DNA from: Daucus carota subsp. sativus | Taxonomy: Eukaryota > Streptophyta > Magnoliopsida > Apiales > Apiaceae | NCBI RefSeq assembly: GCF_001625215.2 | Contig: NC_030387.2 | Span: 27,044,517-27,108,516, forward strand | Length of the DNA: 64,000 nt | Direction: 5' to 3' | In this document: piece by piece, positions 35,674-45,836 of the stretch | Position numbering within the stretch: position 1 is the first letter of the stretch | How the letters are laid out: each line of letters begins with the position of its first letter | Program-made: the position numbers and the translations under genes | Notes under the pieces: generated by a model | Database searches by the model: none | What the model saw: only the letters and a program-made list of their open reading frames with translations | What the model was told of the DNA's origin: nothing

Positions 35674-37803
35674 CTAGAAGCTGGTGCCTTTAGTCATTGG
35701 TGTGCCATCGTCATTGTCACTGGCCACATGTGCACACAGCTCTGTAACATCAATTGTGAACGGGTTTGCTTCACCAAGTTTCTTAAGGACCGATGCCAAA
35801 TTTTGTTGCACCTTCCTGTTTACCTGCTCATCTACCTCTTCTTGGATTTTCTTCACTTTTTCCTCGACTTCAGCAGCAAGGCCTTCCTTAATTTTTGTTG
35901 TCAATTCTTTGACATATGTATCCGTTGGAGCAGCAGCTGATAGTTTTTGCGGCTTCTTGCATCTCCCTAAGAGCCAAGTCGGGCCATGCTCTTTATCCAA
36001 AAGCATTTCATCAGCAGCCTCCCCGGAATTGATTTTTTTGTTAATTTTATCCTACAAAAGTACAATAACATGAACATAAACGAGCAAATGCAAAACAGAG
36101 AAAACTGAAAGGGCAAATATTATGTGTAACTGATTAAGTTAAATACTTACAATTTTCTTTTTCATTGTTTTAGTACTGGTCTTGTACTCGCGTCCTGCAT
36201 CACGAGTCCGAGTTTTCACAAAAACCTCTGCATCACATGGTTCAGACTCATCTGGGGCATTCTTTTTCTACAAAAATAGATTATACGAGACATAAATTAT
36301 CGAACAAGAAAGCCAGAAATCATTAATTTAAATTAGATGACCATATACCATTTTGTGTCGAAGCTGTGCGATACTTTTAGGACCAAGAGTGTGAGTCTCG
36401 GTATATGACTTGCGGCTATTTGAATTTTTCCTGGCTTTATCCTACAAAAAATTAAACGAAAGTTGAGCAACTTATACTATGTTCCCAAGACAATATTTAG
36501 TGCCTAAAATCACAAGTATACCTGAATACTTTCATCATTCCAATATTCCAACAGCAATTTGAACCTCTCAAGTGGAATATCATCAGGCCTATTTTGTAGC
36601 CTAATTTCATCAGTTTCAAAAGCTGTATAATGCGCTGCCTTAGTTCGACACTTATACCCCCTCCAGGATGCATGAATTGTCTCAATTGCCCAACTTTCCA
36701 GTTCATCGGGAATAATATAGCGGGCCTTGCAAATATTAATAAGAATTACTTTATCGAACTACTCATATAATTCACATTCTCTAATTAAATTTATCATCAC
36801 CTAACATTTCTATAAGCCAATCAAAATGAAAATTAACTAATTGATGTTCCTAATTCATACTGCTTTGAATTATGCATTACTAATAAAAAGAACAAGAAAA
36901 TATTGATATATTCAACAATAATTACCTTGACATAATTCCACATAGTTTCCTTCAAATTTTTAGGAACTTTGCGCCAAGTTACATAAGTCAGTGGCACACA
37001 TCGCTTGGCCAGTGTTCCCAAAAAGCTACTCAGCTCAGAGAGTACCTTGTCATTTTCTGTTATGGGTTGGCCCAGCTCATTCATCCCAATCACAATTCTC
37101 TGCTCAAAACTTCTTGTATGAACTTTATCCATTCTTGTCTTTCCTCTTGGGCGGTATGGAACTACAACTTCTAATCAAATTTCAGCAGATGTATTATAAG
37201 AGTTATCATGTTTAAGTAGAGCTAATAAGAGTTATAAGCTGTTGAAAAAATTCAAAATGGGGATCTTTAATTTTAACTACTCTAAGTTGAATTATAACAG
37301 TTATCATGTTTAACTAGAGATATTAAAGAATATTTTTAAAAAAAATTCCATAATTTATCATACTGAGATCATGAATAAGCAATGTGTTTCTTGTATCTCC
37401 TATCATTCAACAAAGAAATGTACTCAAACTTGAAAAACTTATATCGAGAAATAAAATAAAATAGGAATTGCTTACCTTCTTCATCGCCCTCTTCTATTTC
37501 AGGCATAGATTCTTGAACAACCTTTTTACTTGCATCTGCAAGAGCTTTTTTCTTTTCAACTCTTTCTTTTTCGAGCTTTTCTTTTTCTTCTTTTTCCTTT
37601 TTAGCTTCCTCTTGTTGGCGTTTCCGGAGAGCCAAAAAAGCAGTCATTGAACCATTTCCATCATCTGCTTGGGGTATCTCAATTAATGGATTTGCAACTG
37701 TTGTTGGTTGTACCGAATGATGCGTCGGTTCCTTATCGCTTCCATCCTCAGTTGTCTTGCTTCCAACATTGGCTCGAGAACGTGTTGTTGGTCCACGTCC
37801 CAT
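35674..37803 (-). CDS. TnpA-like protein of the CACTA element (plant Transposase_24 type)
   Basis: A spliced reading on the minus strand has exons 37476-37803 (start MGRGPTTRSRANVG), 36926-37170, 36522-36725, 36349-36441, 36151-36267 and 35674-36051. All introns are GT-AG and frames join, giving 454 residues. An open exon upstream (37925 to about 38050, acidic, ending VSPPK) may extend the N-terminus through an intron at 37837-37924. Parts: a charged Glu/Lys coiled stretch (KRQQEEAKKEKEEKEK), the conserved plant transposase motif GTLAKRCVPLTYVTWRKVPK with LKETMWNYVK, then ARYIIPDELESW and WRGYKCRTKAAHY, then NRPDDIPLERF and HTLGPKSIAQLR, and a coiled C-terminus KIKEGLAAEVEEKVKKIQEE. In En/Spm, TnpA binds subterminal repeats. 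No frameshift was seen, so this gene may still be expressible. Confidence 0.72.
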
Positions 37804-38255
37804 GACAAGCTTTTTTTTACTTTCTTTCTTCTTTCCCTGCAAAATACAGGGGCATATATCCCAAATAATTAATTTATAATTATAATGCTTGAAACCATAA
37901 AATTCGACTCTAAAAAATACAGACCTTTGGTGGAGACACTGATCCAGCAGCATCGCTACCATCATCCTGTGCTGGATCATAATCTTCACTCCCATCCCGC
38001 GTCTTTTCTTTTTGTTTGTCCTTCGATTCAGCTTTTTTAAGTCCAGCTAATAGCACAGGTAAATTCAGAGCATAATATACTTAATTATGCGGATATACTT
38101 AATTAAGAATTGAAACACAAGTTTATAATGGAAACAGTACTTAAACACAAATGTATCACTAGATCAAATTACAAAAGAGGGTGCACCAAGGATTTAAATA
38201 TTTAGACATCTTAAGATATTAACTTTAAGTTAACAAAACAATTTCATTTAGAATT

Positions 38256-38993
38256 CTAGACAGCTTCTTTGACTCTATCCGGATCTATGAGAATTTGTTG
38301 AGCTGGAACATCTTCCCGACACCAACTGGAATCTATGACCTGATTGTCCACTTCTGGAACAAGGGGAATAGTATGCACCATTGGCTCTTCATTTTCATGA
38401 CCTTCATTGGCATCATCTTTTTCGATATCACAACAGTCCCTAGGCACTTTTTTGATGACATTATATATCATCTTTTCAGTGGGATCTTCTACGTAGAAAG
38501 TCCCAAATCCAGACTCCGTGATTCCGTGAACACAATTTAAGGAATAAAGTCGGATAATAAAACTTAATCTTGAATATTTTTTGGAGCCTGGATATAAGGG
38601 TTGCTTTCCCTCTTCAAGATGGGCATAAAATTTTTTAGCATCGACATTTGGTCCATTAGGCTGATGAAACATCTCATCTAGGTTATCTTCGAAATTTAAA
38701 TTATTCTCTTTATCCCCTAAATCAAGATCCTCGTCGTTAACTGGCTGGAGAGGAATCTGTGCAATTCCCACAATCCATTCAGAGCACAAAGGCGAATGGC
38801 CATTGCAGATGAGATGATCGTATATAAGGTCCTGACTATGCCACTTTATGTTTTTACATATTCTACAGGGGCATGTCATTTCATCACCTACGGCTACGTT
38901 AGGGAATGCATTCCGAATAAAGGATTTTATTCCTCTGATGTACTCGACACTATACTTTGGAAGGTTTATCCAAGTATTATCCACATCGTCCAT
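38256..38993 (-). pseudogene. TnpD-like frame with its transposase core deleted
   Basis: The 245-residue open frame starts with a transposase-associated domain (LPKYSVEYIRGIKSFI ... CPCRICKNIKW ... LIYDHLICNGHSP, with a Cys-x-Cys-x2-Cys arrangement). It goes on to the early TNP2-type stretch HLEEGKQPLYPGSKKYSRLS and IRLYSLNCVHGIT. It then jumps to FYVEDPTEKMIYNVIKKVPRD, which resembles the DUF4216 region near the C-terminus of TNP2 proteins. Full TnpD proteins are several times longer, so the catalytic middle is gone in frame. The end after VPAQQILIDPDRVKEAV is a normal stop. It could still make a short DNA-binding protein but not an active transposase. Confidence 0.65.
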
Positions 38994-40734
38994 GGCTACA
39001 ATTAAGACAATTCAGTTTATTTATTATTTAGGTCACATAAACAAACGATTTCAATGCCTTTCCTAGACAAGACCATTATTTTACTTTATATATTGAAGAT
39101 CATATATGGATTATACTTAAAATAAAACATTCAAAACCTATATGTTTATTATGGTAACCTATACAGGGGTTAACATATCTGCCATGTACTACCTCATCCC
39201 AGGGGTTAAGATAAACAGAATATACATATATGTCATAATTTATAGTTTCACTTTCAAATATAAGACCAAACACATGCATATTATTAATCATACAAATCAT
39301 TAACAACAATATTCTTTTAATCAGGTAAGTCATACATAGAAATTTATCGCAATTCCCTTAAGTTATATATAGAGTATACATAGAGTTTATGAGCCAAGAT
39401 AATATGTTATGGCATCTAACCAACTAGCTCACAATATCTACAATGGAATCTTACATGTATGGCAGCAGAGCACAAAAATATACAAATGTTCAACAGAGAA
39501 TCAACACCAGCTACTCTTAATTGTCAAATTTTTTAAGTTATAAACAGAGCATACATATAGAAACCACAAAACAGAGTCATAACTGGTCACCAGAACAACC
39601 TATTTCAAGCATAAATATTTAATAACAAGTCCTGGACACATACACTTACCACAAAATATAAATCAAATGTTAACTAGTAACAAATATTAACTACAAAATG
39701 CAACAAATAACAAATGCCACAAAATGAAAACAACAAAGATTCATAAAATGCAATTCCAAACCCCTAATAAAAACAAAAATCAGATAACTTCCCTAATAAA
39801 AACAAATAACAACAAAAACAAACCCAAAAACTCAAAAATGTTGAAGCAGAGAGGGAGATACCTGTAGCAAAATCTTTAAACTGAAACCCTAATTTTAAAT
39901 CCTTTAAATGAAATCCTTAAAATCAACCGAAGAAGCCCTGAAAATAGAAAATAAAGTTAGATTAACAGCCCCCACTATATACAAATGAAAAAAATTAAAT
40001 CAAAGCCACCATACCTAATTCCAAATGCAAAGCCTCCGCTGAAAATACCTGAAATCAAAGATAAAGTACGATTAGATGTAGTTTAAAAGAAGAAAGACCT
40101 GTAAATGGAAGAAAATAAAGAAATGAAGCCCTGATTTAAAGAGAGAAACCCCTAGTTAGGAGTATCAAAGCATCGAGCCCTCAAACCATGCCCTAACTTG
40201 AAATCCAAACCTGAGATGAGAGAGATGTGCTGATGAGAGACCAGAGAGACCAGAGCGACGAGAGAGACACGGTGAAAAGAGAGAGAGGCGACTGTGGGGG
40301 TGAAAAGAGAGAGAGAGAGACGAGATGTGGGGGTGAAGAGCGAGAGAGGACTGTGTGGAAAATGAGAGATGACTGAGTGTGAGTGGAAAAGGAAGTGAAA
40401 AAATGGGGCGGGGTGTTAGTGAAACAAAGTCCCGCTGCTTGTCTGATTTCACCGGGAACCACGCCCGCTTGTTCAAATAAACATATATACATATATTTAG
40501 TTTATATTTTATTTTTTTGTTTACATTTTATTTTACTTTTTAAATAAATAAACATATATTTATTATTTAAAATAAAATCATTCACCTATTAAATTATTTA
40601 ATATTTTATATAATTTTTTATATTTTTAGTTTATATTATTACATAACTTCTATTTTTATTTTTAATACAAGTAATTACTTTTTTCTTTAATTTTAAGTTA
40701 AAATATTATTTTCACATTTTAATAGCTTAAGCTA
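38994..40734. other. CACTA upstream noncoding region
   Basis: Sequence upstream of the minus-strand CACTA genes. It is AT-rich, with a purine-rich patch on the plus strand at about 40215-40390 (gagagag-type, so CT-rich on the coding strand) that is probably the element's leader or promoter. From 40490 to 40730 it is nearly pure A/T. No gene is supported. Confidence 0.5.
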
Positions 40735-41086
40735 ACATATTTGTCTCCATGTTGCACCCTTAAACACTTTCTAACAAAGGCAACATCCCCTTTTTGGCTA
40801 AGCTAACATGAAAAATATTATGTTGCGGAAGGGTGAAAGTAGTGTAGCTAAGGTAACATTTTTTAGCAACATTTACAAAGGTCGCGTTGCGATAGGCCTT
40901 TTATGGCGTAGTGGATGAAGCCTCGGTACACGTGTATTCATCTTAGCTGTTAGCGTACGTCTTTAGCCAATGAGGCTTCGATACAAGTGTGTCGAATGGT
41001 AATTTATCATGTACGTCTTGAGCCGATGTGGCTTCGGTGCATGACTGTCGTTCTCAAGTATTTGGAGGGTAACTTAACACAAGAGG

Positions 41087-41640
41087 TCTGATCGGGTGTA
41101 TGTCTTCGACCAGAAAGTCTCGATACATGCTTTTAATTGTGATGTATGTCTTTGACTGAAACGTCTCGACACATGTCTTAATTGCGATGTGTGTCTTTGA
41201 CCGAAGCGTCTCGACACATCTTTAATCGTGATGTGTGTCTTTGACCAAAGCGTCTCGACACATGTCTTAATTGTGATGTGTGTCTTTGACCGAAGCGTCT
41301 CGACACATCTTTAATCGTGATGTGTATCTTTGACCGAAGCGTCTCGACACATCTTTAATCGTGATGTGTGTCTTTGACCGAAGCGTCTCGACACATCTTT
41401 AATTGCGATGTGTGTCTTTGACCGAAGCGTCTCGACACATCTTTAATCGTGATGTGTGTCTTTGACCAAAGCGTCTCGACACATGTCTTAATTGTGATGT
41501 GTGTCTTTGACCGAAGCGTCTCGACACATCTTTAATCGTGATGTGTGTCTTTGACCGAAGCGTCTCGACACATCTTTAATCGTGATGTGTGTCTTTGACC
41601 GAAGCGTCTCGACAGATATCTTAATTGTGATGTGCGTTTT
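41087..41640. repeat. Tandem array of 13 units of 44-47 bases with internal dyad symmetry
   Basis: The unit gatgtgtgtctttgaccgaa followed by gcgtctcgacacatctttaatcgt is repeated about 13 times, with two alternating unit lengths (acatcttt or acatgtcttt). Within each unit gatgtgtgtc and gacacatc are near inverse complements, so each unit can form a hairpin. It lies inside the noncoding part of the gag-only retrotransposon, just downstream of gag in its transcription direction. Related looser units (gccgatgaggcttcgg) flank it at 40920-41060 and 41640-41720 and recur at 34790-34960. Confidence 0.92.
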
Positions 41641-41957
41641 CAGCCGATGAGGCTTCGGCACACGTTTTGTTTTAAATTCTAATGTACGTCTTTAGCCGAT
41701 GAGGCTTCAGTACATGATTGTCATTCCCCCAGTATTCGGAAGGTTGTTTTTAGCTTAATAAACGAGATATGATCGGATTTATCGTCCCTTGAGATAAAAA
41801 CAAGCATACGAATACTCAAAATATAGAGTCCGGCGGACCCGTATCTTAATCAGGTTGCCCCCAGGATACGGGTGCGGTTCGGCATTAACTGTAAATGTAC
41901 TAAGCGCTAGTGTACTCAAATAAATCAAGCATATACCGGGAACTATAATGGTCGTTC

Positions 41958-43058
41958 CTACGGTTCATGGCTGCCCACGGTTTCTATCTTTCTACGAATA
42001 CTTTCACCACACAGATAGATATCATCCAAGGATTTGGGTGGTATATCGTAAAGAGAAGACCAGAGCTTTTTACCTTTAATTGGGTCTAAGCCAGCCGTTA
42101 GGAATCCTGCAGCTTTGACTTTGTTTAAGTTGGTGATCATCCCTGCCTCCTCCTTGAACCGGGCCAGATAATCCCCTAACTCCTCGTTCGGCCTCTGCCT
42201 GCAATGGATGAGTGCTTCGGTATCTTTCACCCTTCGGCATAGATGGGAATAGTGCCTCAAAAATTTCTTCTTCAACTGATCGTACGAGCTGACCGACCTG
42301 GGCCTTAGGGACCGATACCACATTGTCGCCGATCCCTTCAGATAGGTCTTAAACATCTTGCATAATATAATATCACAGTGGCCCATACCCGTCATGAGGG
42401 ACTCGTACTTGTCACAGTGGTCGATCGGGTCTTCCTGGCCGTCGAATTCGGTCATCTTCGGGAACTGCCTCCCTGGTGGTGGTCGGAACTGCTCGATCTC
42501 CTCGACTACAACCGGCTCGTGAGTTAACTGTTTGTCTCCGAACATAGCATTCTCCATTCGACGTAGTCGGTCTTTCGTGTGGGGACCCTCTTCGGCCTCC
42601 TCAGAATCCGACGGGGTTATATGTCGGTGTCTCGACCTTCGGGGACGCGACTCAGAGTCCGAAGACCCGTCTTGGTCTTCCCGGTTCCTCTTCGTGGGTT
42701 GCCCTTCTCCTTTGGTCATAACGATCACGTTTTCGGCTTCGAGGGCCTCCCTGAGGACTCTCTCTTGCAACTCAATCTCCTCTCTCTACAACCGGAGGGC
42801 TTTCAGCCTCAATTCACCGGCCTCCCTTTTCTTGGCTAGTCGGGCCGCTCCTTGCTCGTTCTCCCTCGACGTCTGGGCCTTGACGGCTTGTTCCTCTCTC
42901 CATTTTAACAGCATCTGTTGTTGCTCTTTAGGGGTCGGTAAGAGGCCTTCGGGGCTGCTGTCGAAGTTCAGGGCTACAGGTGTGATGGGAGGTTGTTGGT
43001 TTCCGGTGAGAGGAGTGTTATTTGGGTTCGGTGGTGTTTGATCACTGTTGTTTGTCAT
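41958..43058 (-). pseudogene. gag: Gag of the gag-only retrotransposon, with one in-frame stop
   Basis: One continuous frame of 367 codons is interrupted by a TAG at 42786-42788 (codon 91). The first part starts MTNNSDQTPPNPNNTP and is Pro/Gln-rich, then strongly charged (WREEQAVKAQTSREN). After the stop the frame runs on with an Arg/Ser-rich stretch and the retrotransposon gag core: FPKMTEFDGQEDPIDHCDKY, LCKMFKTYLKGSATMWYRSL, YDQLKKKFLRHYSH and RPNEELGDYLARFKEEAG. It ends VGSHEP with a normal stop. No zinc knuckle or protease follows. The family role is to form the virus-like particle. The stop may be a late mutation in this copy or be read through. Confidence 0.82.
42786..42788 (-). other. 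In-frame amber stop inside gag
   Basis: TAG on the minus strand sits between KALRL and REEIELQERV in the same frame. It is one substitution from a sense codon and is the only break in an otherwise open gag. Confidence 0.8.
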
Positions 43059-43088
43059 CGTCTCAGATTACACAAAGCTTGCTTGCAG

Positions 43089-43106
43089 TTCCCACAGACG
43101 GCGCCA
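43089..43106 (-). promoter_or_regulatory. Primer binding site of the gag-only element
   Basis: The minus strand reads tggcgccgtctgtgggaa, starting one base inside the 5' LTR. It fits a plant tRNA 3' end used by many gypsy elements and is identical to the site of the surrounding gypsy element at 45334-45351. Confidence 0.85.
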
Positions 43107-43107
43107 A

Positions 43108-43458
43108 TGTTGGAACCAAGATTCTGCCGGATGCGGATATCCCGATAGGACCTGCAAAGGAGAAGAATGCGAGGGATTGTCTCCCCGATTCACCTCCGGT
43201 GTGAGAATAAGTCAGTGGTTCCAGGTGAGGTTTAATGGAAACTGCAAGTGTTTGTGTGTGTTGTAGAGATCAAGTGAATGTTTATCTCATATTACCGGGG
43301 TATTTAAAGGGGGTGATTTCCATGTTGTAACGTCTCCCTGATGTATTAGGAGGGTAATGGAGTTTTAATGCGGCGTGATCCCTGCCTCCGACCGTTACCA
43401 AGATAGTGCTGGAGTAGTTTAAATGATGGGCTGGACCTCTTGGGCCTGTCCTCCAACA
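43108..43458 (-). repeat. 5' LTR of the gag-only element
   Basis: 351 bases, about six differences by eye from the partner at 33655-34005. The right flank carries the target duplication ctagt. Confidence 0.92.
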
Positions 43459-43463
43459 CTAGT

Positions 43464-44085
43464 TAAAAGGCCAAAATCCCTCTTGAAACTTAGCTCGTAA
43501 TTGTAGTTGTAGAAGTCGAGGACTGATTAATGTCATGTGTCATTTTATTGCGATACTTAAATATTTTGACGTGTCTGTATAATATTACATATTGCGAAAG
43601 CGTCGATTAATTGTGAAGGGTGATCAACCCATAAAATATGTGATAAGTGAATCTAAGCACAAGTAATTTAACACAGCAATAGAAAAAATTATGCAAGTCA
43701 ACGAGTGTAACATAAGCAGAAATCATATGGCATATCAAAGAATCAAAACCAGTGTATGTTCATCAAGGCATACATATTATAGCACATGTGTAATATCGAA
43801 CAAAGGTATGAGCATATTTCATTAATTGAAACCAATTATAGCATGGTAATTATTTGCAAACATCAAGCAAAACCTAAGTGGCGAAAGGCCAAGCAAAAAA
43901 CAATCTCCTAATTTACTTATTCAAACATGACATCTTGAATAGAAAGGAAAAGATAGTAAGGCACATTACACGTGATATGCTTTTAAATGAAAATCATTCC
44001 AGGTCCTTGGTACTTGTGATCTGTGGACAATTAATATGCTCCTCGTCTGACCACTATATCTATAAGATCAGGGCCTTTGCAGGTG
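43464..44085. other. Internal gypsy sequence downstream of gag
   Basis: The continuation of the host gypsy element, to the right of the nested insertion. It should correspond to the protease and RT region but shows no recognisable coding motif, so pol was lost or replaced here. Confidence 0.45.
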
Positions 44086-45312
44086 TCAGTGAATTTTCTT
44101 ATCGCGTCCATGGTGTTTTGAACCGCCTTCAACACTAGATGATGTCCAGTCGTATGGTTTGTAATCTCTTATTCTGGAAGTCGTGATTTTTCTACTTGGA
44201 CGGTAGTACTTCTCATCATCCTCCCGTCTGTCCTCTTCCAGTCTGACATGTGCCATGGCCTTGGCCTGTACGTCCTCCATCGTCCTGCAAGGGTACTTTG
44301 TCAATTCGTCATACAACGGTGAATCCCTCTCCAATCAACGCCTGAAGGCCTCTATAGCCGTCGAGATGTTGCAATTCGTGATCGTCAGTTTTTCTCTGTT
44401 GAACCTCATCAACTAGTCCCTCAACGGCTCCCTGTGTCGTTGGACTATTCTGTAGAGGTCGCTGGTCGTCTTCTCAAACACCCAACTGCTTGCAAATTGC
44501 AAATTGAACATGTCGACCAAGTCTGCAAACGTCTCTATTGATCCGTTGGGCAGATTAACGAACCATTGTAGGGCTGGACCTGCCAATGTTGAACCAAACC
44601 CCTTGCACATACATGCCTCCCTCAAATCGCTCGTGATCGGTACGGTAAACATGCGTTGCTTATACTGGGCGATGTGCTCCAGAGGGTCCGTCGACCCGTC
44701 ATACGACTTCATAGAGGGGACTGCAAAACGCTTCGGTATGTCGACAAGTGCAATGTCATCAGTAAAAGGTGAGTCGGCGTAGCTTGTGGGGGTCGCCTTC
44801 TCCAGAGGTTTGGGTACTCCGGGGATTCGTTGTATCATCTCACGGAACTCTTTGAGTTCCTTCTCGACTGACTCTGGGACCTTGTCATGTGACCTTGACG
44901 ACCTATGCCTCGACCTCCATCTTTCATGGCCGTCATGGTACTCATCCCGGTCGTCTTCCCTTTTGTCGTCCCTGTCGTCGTCTCGTCTTTCATCATGTCG
45001 ACCATCCCTGTCCGCCTCCTCATCGTCTTCAGGCGGAGGTTGATCATTTTCAGCATTCTCTTCTGGTGTCGTCTCATCCTCGCCATCATTCAAGTCTAGA
45101 CGACGTACTACACTCAGCAAGGTCTTCTTCGGCCTGTTGGTCGACCTGGTGTGTCCTGTGCTCTTGTCTTTACGTAATGTCGTGACCTCTTTCTGTAGGG
45201 AATCGATTGTCGCCTGCATTTTCTTCATTGCCTCTTCTAGCTGTTTGTTCTTTTCGGCGTCGGTTAGTGGTTGTGACGACTTCGGTGGTGGGCTGTTGGT
45301 GGTCATTGTCAA
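44086..45312 (-). pseudogene. gag: Gag of the gypsy element, with two in-frame stops
   Basis: The frame starts at 45312 with MTMTTNSPPPKSSQPL. It has a coiled segment (EEAMKKMQATIDSLQKEVTT), a long Asp/Glu/Arg-rich hinge and a gag core: FAVPSMKSYDGSTDPLEHI, QYKQRMFTVPI, CKGFGSTLAGPALQWFVNLP and TFADLVDMFNLQFAS. A TAG follows REPLRD at about 44413, and a TGA follows EAFRR a little later. After it the same frame continues LERDSPLYDELTKYPC and MEDVQAKAMAHVRLEED to a stop at 44086. Both internal stops look like point mutations. It is typical of Ty3/gypsy gag proteins and is inactive here unless stops are read through. Confidence 0.8.
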
Positions 45313-45333
45313 ATCAATTCGATCTTAGCACAC

Positions 45334-45351
45334 TTCCCACAGACGGCGCCA
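45334..45351 (-). promoter_or_regulatory. Primer binding site of the gypsy element
   Basis: Minus strand tggcgccgtctgtgggaa, three bases inside the 5' LTR at 45355. It fixes the transcription direction as leftward. Confidence 0.85.
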
Positions 45352-45354
45352 AAT

Positions 45355-45831
45355 TGTTTTAACGAAATTTTGTACGGGTGAATGCTAAGTGAATTAATTT
45401 GAACGATAAAATAAATAAAACGAGACAAATATTTGGTGACGCGGAAAACCCCGAAATAGTGTATAGATAATGACTAGGGGAAGAAGAGATTTTTCTTTCT
45501 AGCCTATCACCTCTACAGTTTATATACCATGCCAATACGTAGTGTCCCACTTCAAGTCCATTTCGTCCTTTTCTCCAATTCTCCTTTATTTACTCACCAC
45601 CTCCTCCTAAATTGTAGCCACGTTAATAACAAACTATTTTTAATTAATCCTCCTTAAAATGCGTGCAGTTACTTCCTATTCTTCATAGTTTATCCACTCA
45701 CTTCTATTCAACTACTTCCCAAGCTTTTATCCCGTTGATAACTTTTGCCTCGTTAGCCATACTTGCCAACTCATGCTGCTCCACGTCATACGCATGTAGC
45801 CGCTTGTGATTTATAAAATTGATATATAACA
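45355..45831 (-). repeat. 5' LTR of the gypsy element
   Basis: 477 bases, partner of 31888-32447 but lacking the 83-base segment after ccccgaaatag. The right flank is ataaa. Confidence 0.88.
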
Positions 45832-45836
45832 ATAAA

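Larger units (their letters stand above)
34960..40913 (-). mobile_element. CACTA (En/Spm) transposon nested in the gag-only element
   Basis: The termini cactacaccataaaaggcct and aggccttttatggcgtagtg form a 20-base inverted repeat with one mismatch. They start with the diagnostic CACTA and are flanked by the 3-base target duplication gat (34957-34959 and 40914-40916). Length is 5954 bases. Subterminal regions on both sides carry many copies of gcaacat or ctaaggcaacat and the inverse atgttgc, the usual transposase-binding arrangement. Inside, on the minus strand, lie a TnpA-like gene and a shortened TnpD-like frame. Without a full TnpD transposase core the element is probably not autonomous. 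Confidence 0.93.
33655..43458 (-). mobile_element. Gag-only LTR retrotransposon (TR-GAG-like), nested in the gypsy element
   Basis: Two 351-base LTRs at 33655-34005 and 43108-43458 (tgttggaacc ... cctccaaca) are flanked by a perfect target duplication ctagt at 33650-33654 and 43459-43463. The minus-strand primer site tggcgccgtctgtgggaa at 43089-43106 is the same as in the host gypsy element, which suggests that both use the same tRNA primer and perhaps the same enzymes. The only protein-coding part is gag (41958-43058). I found no protease, reverse transcriptase or integrase. The remainder consists of GC-rich noncoding sequence and a tandem array. By eye the two LTRs differ at about six positions. 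A CACTA transposon later inserted at 34960. Confidence 0.9.
31888..45831 (-). mobile_element. Decayed Ty3/gypsy LTR retrotransposon (outermost element of a nest)
   Basis: LTRs are at 31888-32447 and 45355-45831. They start tgttttaacg, end atataaca and are flanked by the 5-base target duplication ataaa (31883-31887 and 45832-45836). A primer binding site, tggcgccgtctgtgggaa on the minus strand, lies at 45334-45351. A purine tract, aaaatctggggctat on the minus strand, lies at 32448-32462. So it is transcribed leftward. Its own internal part is only about 3.1 kb: gag at the right and the integrase C-terminus at the left. Protease, reverse transcriptase and RNase H are missing. The missing piece may have been deleted before or after the second element inserted at 33655-43458. 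The LTRs differ at about ten positions plus an 83-base indel, so it is the oldest of the nested elements. Confidence 0.9.

Noticed and set aside
41087..41640. CRISPR-like regular repeat array
   Set aside because: The units are contiguous with no unique spacers, lie inside a plant retrotransposon and have no cas genes. It is a minisatellite.
44504..45328. Several plus-strand frames of 60-98 codons
   Set aside because: They are antisense to the gypsy gag. Their Ser-rich composition mirrors the Asp/Arg-rich hinge on the other strand.
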